Below, piece after piece: positions 55,219 to 61,075 of a DNA stretch of 64,000 nt. Source of the DNA: Actinomyces oris (GTDB taxonomy: Bacteria > Actinomycetota > Actinomycetes > Actinomycetales > Actinomycetaceae); the NCBI RefSeq assembly GCF_001929375.1, contig NZ_MSGO01000041.1, forward strand, positions 37,428 to 101,427, given 5' to 3'. Within the stretch, counting starts at the first letter, position 1. Each line of letters begins with the position of its first letter. Position numbers and translations under genes: made by a program. The notes below the pieces were generated by a model, which was not told the DNA's origin, did no database searches, and saw only the letters and a program-made list of their open reading frames with translations.

Positions 55219-56013
55219 CTACCGCCCGAGTTCGCGGAGGAACATGACGATGCCGGCTGCGACGGACACGTTGAGTGATTCAGCACCGGGCATCATGGGG
55301 ATCGACGCGGTCAGGTTGATCGCGTGCTCCATTTCGGGGGAGAGGCCGTACAGCTCGCTACCGAAGACGAGGCCCAAAGGCTCGTCGCGACCCATCAGCT
55401 CGTCGATTCGTACCTGGCCATCGGCAGCCAAGCCGATCAGGCGGCAGCGCTGCTGCCTCGCCCAGGAAATGAGCTCGCTTTCGGTAGCCAACACGACCGG
55501 CAGCGAGAAGACGTAGCCGCGGCTAGCGCGCACCAGGCGACGATCCATCACGGACTCCAATTCAGAGCCACACAACACGACGCCTGACGCGCCGAGCGCG
55601 AATGCCGACCGCACGATCGCGCCGATATTGCCGACGATACGGACGCCATCGAGGACGACGACGTCACCGTTTCGGAGATCGATTTCATCTAACTGATAGC
55701 GCCGCGGCGTGTGCGCGACGGCCATCACGTCTGGGCGGCGGCCTGCCTTGAAGATTTGCGAAACCAAGGAGGAAGCGATGGTACGGAAAGGGATCTTCCT
55801 CTCCGCACACAGCTCGGCGAGCGCAGCAGGAACATGGGCTTCGCTGGCGTAAACTTCCATGAGTTTCACGCCGCCGAAAATGGCCTCGCGGATGGGGATC
55901 TCGTCTTCGAGGAACATGACCGCGCCGGGTTTGAACTGCGGCTTTGAAATGTCTACTATCCTCTGGATAGCCGGGTCGGAACGCTCGCTGATCAAAGTCG
56001 GATTATCGTTCAT
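55219..56013 (-). CDS. TsnR/NshR-type 23S rRNA (adenosine-2'-O)-methyltransferase
   Basis: 264 residues from the ATG at 56013 with AGGA 8 bp upstream. A SPOUT methyltransferase closely resembling thiostrepton-resistance Tsr: RSDPAIQRIVDISKP at the N-terminus, VVVLDGVRIVGNIGAIVR, MDRRLVRASRGYVFSLPVVL, GLVFGSE and SIPMMPGAESLNVSVAAG. Asn129, Arg135 and Glu220 fall at the same numbers as the key residues of Tsr. Tsr methylates A1067 of 23S rRNA and blocks thiopeptide binding, so resistance to thiostrepton or nosiheptide-like peptides is predicted. GC is lower than in surrounding genes and it sits in a tRNA-bounded island, pointing to acquisition. Confidence 0.87.
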   Translation of the reverse strand: MNDNPTLISERSDPAIQRIVDISKPQFKPGAVMFLEDEIPIREAIFGGVKLMEVYASEAHVPAALAELCAERKIPFRTIASSLVSQIFKAGRRPDVMAVAHTPRRYQLDEIDLRNGDVVVLDGVRIVGNIGAIVRSAFALGASGVVLCGSELESVMDRRLVRASRGYVFSLPVVLATESELISWARQQRCRLIGLAADGQVRIDELMGRDEPLGLVFGSELYGLSPEMEHAINLTASIPMMPGAESLNVSVAAGIVMFLRELGR

Positions 56014-56036
56014 GCGATTGATCCTAGCTCTTGGAG

Positions 56037-56115
56037 TCAAAGGGTGGAAGCAATGAGGAGGTGTTCGAAGGCTTCTCGTGGGGTGAGATAGTCTGGGTGG
56101 CGCAGGGCGTTCGCC
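56037..56115 (-). pseudogene. Possible IS30-like transposase C-terminal remnant
   Basis: The minus strand reads NALRHPDYLTPREAFEHLL then IASTL and a stop at 56037, like the Pro-x-Glu-x-Phe end of IS30-family transposases. The upstream part of the frame is lost in the neighbouring IS110 element. Short, so the family is tentative. Confidence 0.4.
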
Positions 56116-56149
56116 TGTGCTCTTGGGGGGGGTGCCCCTATGTGGTGTG

Positions 56150-57363
56150 TCAAGCGGCTGCGGGTAGTTTCGTGGCTGGTTGGGGGTCGTAGAGTGCGCC
56201 GTTGCGGATCATGGCGTGCAGGGTCAGGATGCGGCGGTGGGCCAGGGCGAGAACGGCCTGGTTATGACGCTTGCCTTGGTCTCGTTTGCGCTGGTAGTAG
56301 GCCCGGGAGACGGGGTCGGAGCGTAGTGAGGCGAAGGCGGACAGGAACATGGCGCGCTTGAGCCTCTTGTTGCCGCCGTGGGAGACGTGCTCGCCACGGA
56401 TCGATGAGCCGGAGCGGCGTGTGACGGGAGCGAGGCCGGCGTAGGAGGCCAGCTGGGCGCCGGTGCCTGGAGGTCTTGCCCAGGGTTTCGGCCAGGAAGA
56501 CGGCTGCGGTCCTGACCCCTGATCCCGGGCATGGAGGTCAGGACCTGGCACATGAGGGTGGGCCTGCACCAGGGTCACCGGCCTGGGCGGCGACATCGGC
56601 CCGCTGAGCGTGCAGGGAGATGAGCTGCCTGGCCAGGTGAGGTAGCACCGTTGCGGCGGCGTCGGTGCCGGCGACCACCACGGTCTGGTGCTTCAGGGCC
56701 GAGACGATCTGGCCCGCCCAGGCGGCATGCCGCCTGCACCCGTGCTTCTTGAGCCTGGCGTCAATCCTTGCCTTGCCCGCTCGCTTCAGATCGGCTGGAG
56801 TGGGCCAGGCGGCGATGACCTCCAGAATGGCGTCGTGCGCCCGGCCAGGGCCCCACCACGGCCTCGAGGGCGGGGTGGATCTGGGTGTACAGCCCCCGGA
56901 TCCGGTTCGCGGTCTGGTTGACCTGGCGAGCCAGGTCCAGGTCGAAACCAGTCAGCATGCTCAGCGCCGCGGCATCCTCGTCCGAGGCGCTGACGGCTCT
57001 CAGGGTGTGAGGCATGCTCCTGGCAGCGCCAGCGATGACGGCCGCGTCCTTCGCGTCGGTCTTGGCGCTGCCCGGCGTCAGGTCAGCGATGCGGCGCATC
57101 GACAGCCCGGGCAGGTAGCCCACGGTGATGCCCATGTCCTGAGCCACCGCCACCGCCAGGGCCCCGATGGTGGCAGGCTGATCGACCACCACCAGCACCT
57201 GCCCCTTTGCCTGCAGGCGCTGGTAGACCTCACGCAGCCGGTCCTCGTCGTTGGGTAGGGCCTTGTCGAGGACCTTCTGCCCGTCCCGGCTCAGGGCCGT
57301 GGCCCAGTGATCCGTCTTGCCGACGTCGATGCCGATGAAGACCTCGATGTCCTCGATATTCAT
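56150..57363 (-). pseudogene. IS110-family transposase, frameshifted
   Basis: N-terminal part from the ATG at 57363: FIGIDVGKTDHWATALSRDG, VVVDQPATIGALAVA and GSAKTDAKDAAVIAGAARS are the DEDD catalytic-domain motifs of IS110 transposases. The frame breaks near 56850 (after VVGPWPG), and further breaks lie before the C-terminal Transposase_20 domain (QLASYAGLAPVTRRSGSSIR, HGGNKRLKRAMFLSAFASL, RILTLHAMIRNG) ending at 56150. An intact copy would be about 400 residues. At least two frameshifts make it inactive. It appears to lie inside IS30-like remnants on either side. Confidence 0.85.
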
Positions 57364-57589
57364 CTTCGTGCCGCCTCTCGCTGCATGGGTGCAGGGCCAG
57401 CCGGTGGACGACAGGTCCCGCACCCACGTATGCGTTAGACCTCACACACAGCGGGCCGTTCCCCTTATCAGCGGTCACCAGCGCCCGGCTGCCGCCGGTG
57501 ACTTTCGCCCCCCGGATCATTAGAAGACAGGGGCAAGACATCATGCCCACAGCAGCTGGCCCAGCCCCGGACCACCCGGGACCACCAAC

Positions 57590-57810
57590 AAGGTAACGGG
57601 GCGGTCAGGTGGCTGGTGCTGGGGGTATCAGCCGGGTGGTTCGCCCCCTCCGGGGTGATCGCAGTGCTGTGCCCACGGGCCCCGGCGATCGCCTCGCCTT
57701 CCCAATGGGCCGCTGCCCGTCGGTCGGTGGCCTCTTCGAGGCGCTCATCGATACTGGTATAGCGATGATCGGGGCCTTGTGCTGGCCCAGGGGTCGGCGA
57801 GGACACCTCC
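57590..57810 (-). pseudogene. IS30-like transposase catalytic-domain remnant
   Basis: A minus-strand frame reads RYTSIDERLEEATDRRAAAH followed by WEGEAIAGARGHSTAI, similar to the IS30 start of the DDE domain (ERP-E-DR-HWEGDLI). The first catalytic Asp (HWEGD) is replaced by Glu here and the frame is broken soon after. Ends are approximate. The rest of 57364-58100 holds no other recognisable sequence. Confidence 0.5.
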
Positions 57811-58097
57811 GGGTGCGCTTAAAGCACAGCATGTCCCATGCTTGCCAAGCCTTGCCCGTGACTGTCTGGCATTGGGTCGTTCGGCACGCATTATCGACAT
57901 GACCGTCTCGGTCCCGGCCCTCATGCACGCTTCTCCAGGCAGGCCTGGACTCTTCGGTGCCCGTAAGCACTATCGGATTCCTCAAAAGCCTCCTTGACCG
58001 TTATGGCCAGCTCCTCTCCTCATATAGCGGTGACGCACCAGGGTCGGTTACTCCAGAACTAAGCGGTTGGACCTTGAGACACCGGACCACTGACACC

Positions 58098-58270
58098 TCA
58101 AGAAGACAGAGCAACGATCTTCTTCACAGACGATGAGCCCGCCAGCGCACGGACGCGCTCGCCCCTCACGAAGAAGGCGTCCGCTGTTCTAGGAACTCGT
58201 TGTCCCGGCACGGCTGCCTGTACTCCGCTCTCAGCTTCGCGATCCCCACCGATTCGTCGGCCGTCTGACC
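58098..58270 (-). pseudogene. Possible IS3-family OrfA remnant
   Basis: The minus strand encodes IAKLRAEYRQPCRDNEFLEQ and, after a frame change, ADAFFVRGERVRAL, resembling the coiled end of IS3 OrfA (AELRRENEFLKKAAAFF). Upstream and downstream sequence is unrecognisable. Extent approximate. Confidence 0.38.
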
Positions 58271-58595
58271 GTCCTGGGCGGTGAGCTGCTCCTTCTTGTA
58301 TCCAACGACCCTGCCGCCCACTGCCCGGGCCACAAGACTGCACGATGGGTCGCCAAGGCCATCGCGCGCTCCTTCGCCGACGGACCCCGCGTACCCCCGG
58401 ACCGAGCCCCTCCAAGCATCTCGCCAGCAGCACGGCCCTCATCCCGCCGACCCACGAGAAGATCCCCGCTCAAGACACGCTGCACACCCCAGGCCGTAGA
58501 AGCGTTGAATACGTGTGTACTCAAGTGAGATGGCGGGTCGTGAGCGAGACGAAGCGTCCACACTCTGAGACGGTTGGTCGGCAACCTGGAGGTCT

Positions 58596-58618
58596 CAGGT
58601 TCGAATCCTGTCCCCGCT
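58596..58618 (+). repeat. tRNA 3'-end repeat (att-like)
   Basis: 23 bases identical to 54900-54922 of tRNA-fMet, with further scattered identity for about 15 bp on each side (AACC-GGAGGTC before; CACT-CAGA after). There is no matching 5' tRNA half upstream, so it is not a functional tRNA gene. Confidence 0.75.
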
Positions 58619-58626
58619 TTCACTAC

Positions 58627-58662
58627 AGAGGAGCCCAATTCTTTCCGGGACTGGGCTCCTCT
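58627..58662 (+). terminator. Hairpin after the att-like repeat
   Basis: A perfect 11-bp stem (58627-58637 with 58652-58662) and a 14-nt loop, placed relative to the repeat as the terminator is relative to the tRNA. Confidence 0.6.
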
Positions 58663-58721
58663 GATGCTGTTTCCGTTGAAGGTGGCTGTGCGTACGGGGA
58701 TGTGTTGTGCGAAACTCAAGC

Positions 58722-59582
58722 ATGGCAAAGAAGCACCCCACCATGGATCGTTCCCTGTACGAGGCCGAGCTGCTGAGGCTGCAGGCGGAGCTGGTTGAGA
58801 TGCAGGAGTGGGTCAGGGCCACCGGAGCCCGCGTCGTCGTCATCTTCGAGGGCCGCGATGCGGCAGGCAAGGGCGGGGCGATCAAACGCATCACCGAGTA
58901 CCTCAACCCGCGTATCGCGCGCGTGGTCGCACTTCCCGTCCCCACCGAGCGTGAGCGCACCCAGTGGTACTTCCAGCGCTACATCGCGCACCTGCCCGCC
59001 GCCGGCGAGATCTGCCTGTTCGACCGCTCCTGGTACAACCGCGGCGGCGTCGAGCACGTCATGGGCTACTGCACCCCGGAGGAGCACCGGCGCTTCCTCC
59101 AGCAGTGCCCGGTCTTCGAGAGGATGCTCGTCGACGACGGCATCCTGCTGCGCAAGTACTGGTTCTCCGTTCCCCAGAAGGAGCAGTACAAGCGCTTCAA
59201 GTCGCGGATGACCGACCCCATGCGGCGCTGGAAGCTCTCACCCACCGACCTGGAGGCTCTGCCCCGCTGGGAGGACTACTCGCGCGCCAAGGACGAGATG
59301 TTCGTCCACACGGACATTGACTCCGCGCGCTGGCACGTCGTGGAGTCGGCCGACAAGCGCAAGGCCCGCCTCAACATGATCCACCACCTGCTGGAGTCCA
59401 TTCCCTACGAGCACGTGGAGCGTCCCAAGATGAAGTTCCCCAAGAAACCCTCGTTCCCGTCGTCGGGCTACCGCCGCACGGACCGATCCCTCCAGAGCGA
59501 GGTGCCCGACTACGCCGCCACCCTCAACGCGGCCGATGCGCCCGAGCGTTACGTGGACCTTGAGGACCTGGGGATCGGTTAG
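58722..59582 (+). CDS. ppk2: Polyphosphate kinase 2
   Basis: 286 residues from the ATG at 58722 (an alternative lies 15 bp upstream). Walker A VVVIFEGRDAAGKGGAIKRI and Walker B/lid region EICLFDRSWYNRGGVEHVMG are the PPK2 signatures; RWKLSPTDLEALPRWEDYSR is family-typical. It uses polyphosphate to phosphorylate nucleotides (usually GDP or ADP) or the reverse. A single-domain class I-like PPK2 by length. It is the first gene after the island; the ribosome site is weak. Confidence 0.95.
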   Translation: MAKKHPTMDRSLYEAELLRLQAELVEMQEWVRATGARVVVIFEGRDAAGKGGAIKRITEYLNPRIARVVALPVPTERERTQWYFQRYIAHLPAAGEICLFDRSWYNRGGVEHVMGYCTPEEHRRFLQQCPVFERMLVDDGILLRKYWFSVPQKEQYKRFKSRMTDPMRRWKLSPTDLEALPRWEDYSRAKDEMFVHTDIDSARWHVVESADKRKARLNMIHHLLESIPYEHVERPKMKFPKKPSFPSSGYRRTDRSLQSEVPDYAATLNAADAPERYVDLEDLGIG

Positions 59583-59680
59583 GTACTGGCTTGTGATGGA
59601 GCCTTGACCTGATTGCTCTCTCGAACCGGCTGGGCGTGAAATATACTGCAACGCTGAGAACCTGATCGAGGAGGCTTACG

Positions 59681-61075
59681 ATGTCTCAGTCCCCATCCCT
59701 GTTGCGCCCTCTGGTGGTCCTGGTGCCTGGTATCGGAGGGAGTGTGCTCGCCGATGCGGGTGGCCGCACTGTTTACGACGTCAACACGTCGGTGGGGGCA
59801 GCTAGGGCCCTCGATCCTGCGGTGCTGGCCGTGGACAACGAGCTGCGTGCGACGAGGCCGATCTCCTCCTACGGCATCGCCTTCAAACAGCTGGTGACAG
59901 GTTATGAGCACCTGTGGTCCGCTCTGGTTCAAGGGCTCGGGCTGTCGCAGGCGGAGACTGCTGTTGCGGGAGAGAGGCTGGTCAGGCCCAACGCTTCGCT
60001 GCTTGCGTTCCCCTATGACTTCCGGCAGTCGGTCGCACATACTGCAGAGCTCTTGGATCGAGAGCTCCGCCGCCGGGCACAGGGGCGGCCGGTGGTGTTG
60101 GTGGCCCATTCCATGGGAGGGCTGGTGGCTGCCTGGTGGTGGGCTTTTCTCAGCGATGGGATCGAGGTCAAGGAGATCGTCACCCTGGGGACGCCGTACC
60201 GCGGAGCGGCGAAGGCGCTCGATGTCCTGGTCAATCAGCTCTCGTTCTCCGGCCTGCGGCTTTCTGGGATCACTGAGGTCATCAGAGGGTGGGACTCCGT
60301 CTTCGACCTGCTTCCGCACTGTCAGGTTGTGGAGAAAGGGATGGGGCACTGCTACCCGTATGAGCTGCCGCCAGCCGTGACGTCGGTGATTCCGGACTTC
60401 GCCGCCCGGGCGCGCAAGGCGTATGCGGCCAACAGGGAGCTTCAGAAGACGCTGGAGGAGAGGGCGAGCCGGGAGGGAAATCCTCTGACGCTCTACTACT
60501 CCCAGGGGCACGCCACCTTGTCGCGGACGGTCCTCAAATCCGGGGTCTTGACGGTGTCGAAGGAGCCGCCCTCGTGGTTGCCGCGGGAATGGGATGCGGG
60601 TGACGGGACGGTACCCATGTTCTCCGCGATTCCCCACTTCCTGGAGGACAGTGCCCGGGCGTGGCACCGGTTGCCTCAGAAGCACCTCGGGCTGGTGGAG
60701 GCCGATGCAGTGGCCAACCATCTTGGCGGCTACGGTCTCAGGCCGCTGTCCGCCGCTGCCCGTGGCGGCGGGGATGAGGGACGGGGGGCCTACCTGTGTG
60801 TTGACCTGGACGACACCGTTCCCGCCAACGAGGAGCAGGCAGCTGCCGTGAGGGTTCTCGACGCTGATGGTTCCCCTGTGATCGCCAAGGATGTCGGGCT
60901 GCTGGCGGCAGGTCATCGGGTAAGGGGCGAGCGGGATGGCGAGTCCTGGAAAGTGACACTGCCCCCGCTCGATCCGGGTGTGCACAAGGTGACAATCCAA
61001 GCAGTAGGTCTGCCCGGAGGGAGTCGGGCCGTCTTTCATGGTCGAGTAGGAGCGGTGTCGTGCGAGAACCAGTGA
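59681..61075 (+). CDS. LCAT/PGAP1-like alpha/beta-hydrolase (lipase), partner of STAND gene
   Basis: 464 residues with GAGGAGG 6 bp before the ATG and a TATACT box at 59642-59647. LVVLVPGIGGSVLAD is the oxyanion strand; the nucleophile elbow VVLVAHSMGGLVA has Ser144, TLGTPYRGAAKAL follows as in LCAT/PGAP1 lipases, GDGTVPMFS holds Asp308 and LPQKHLG His335. A beta-rich C-terminal domain of about 100 residues follows. There is no signal peptide, so it is cytosolic. It overlaps the next gene by 16 bp, indicating a coupled pair. An intracellular lipase or acylhydrolase switched by the STAND protein is plausible but inferred. Confidence 0.8.
   Translation: MSQSPSLLRPLVVLVPGIGGSVLADAGGRTVYDVNTSVGAARALDPAVLAVDNELRATRPISSYGIAFKQLVTGYEHLWSALVQGLGLSQAETAVAGERLVRPNASLLAFPYDFRQSVAHTAELLDRELRRRAQGRPVVLVAHSMGGLVAAWWWAFLSDGIEVKEIVTLGTPYRGAAKALDVLVNQLSFSGLRLSGITEVIRGWDSVFDLLPHCQVVEKGMGHCYPYELPPAVTSVIPDFAARARKAYAANRELQKTLEERASREGNPLTLYYSQGHATLSRTVLKSGVLTVSKEPPSWLPREWDAGDGTVPMFSAIPHFLEDSARAWHRLPQKHLGLVEADAVANHLGGYGLRPLSAAARGGGDEGRGAYLCVDLDDTVPANEEQAAAVRVLDADGSPVIAKDVGLLAAGHRVRGERDGESWKVTLPPLDPGVHKVTIQAVGLPGGSRAVFHGRVGAVSCENQ

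Larger units (their letters stand above)
54900..58618. mobile_element. Decayed genomic island at the 3' end of tRNA-fMet
   Basis: The element is bounded by an identical 23-bp repeat covering the T-arm and acceptor end of the tRNA (54900-54922 and 58596-58618), with looser identity extending on both sides. Inside are a TsnR-type methyltransferase gene with noticeably lower GC and remnants of three transposase families. 54966-55218 and 58270-58590 contain no recognisable gene. No integrase remains, so the island is probably fixed. An alternative is two independent tRNA-derived sequences. Confidence 0.65.

Noticed and set aside
56761..57423. Functional IS110 transposase
   Set aside because: The catalytic N-domain is intact but the frame is lost near 56850 and again before the C-terminal domain.
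58520..58625. Second complete tRNA gene
   Set aside because: Only the T-arm and acceptor 3' end are present; no 5' half or D-arm pairs with it.
59579..61039. 486-codon minus-strand frame opposite the lipase
   Set aside because: Shadow of the lipase gene; no ribosome site or domain.
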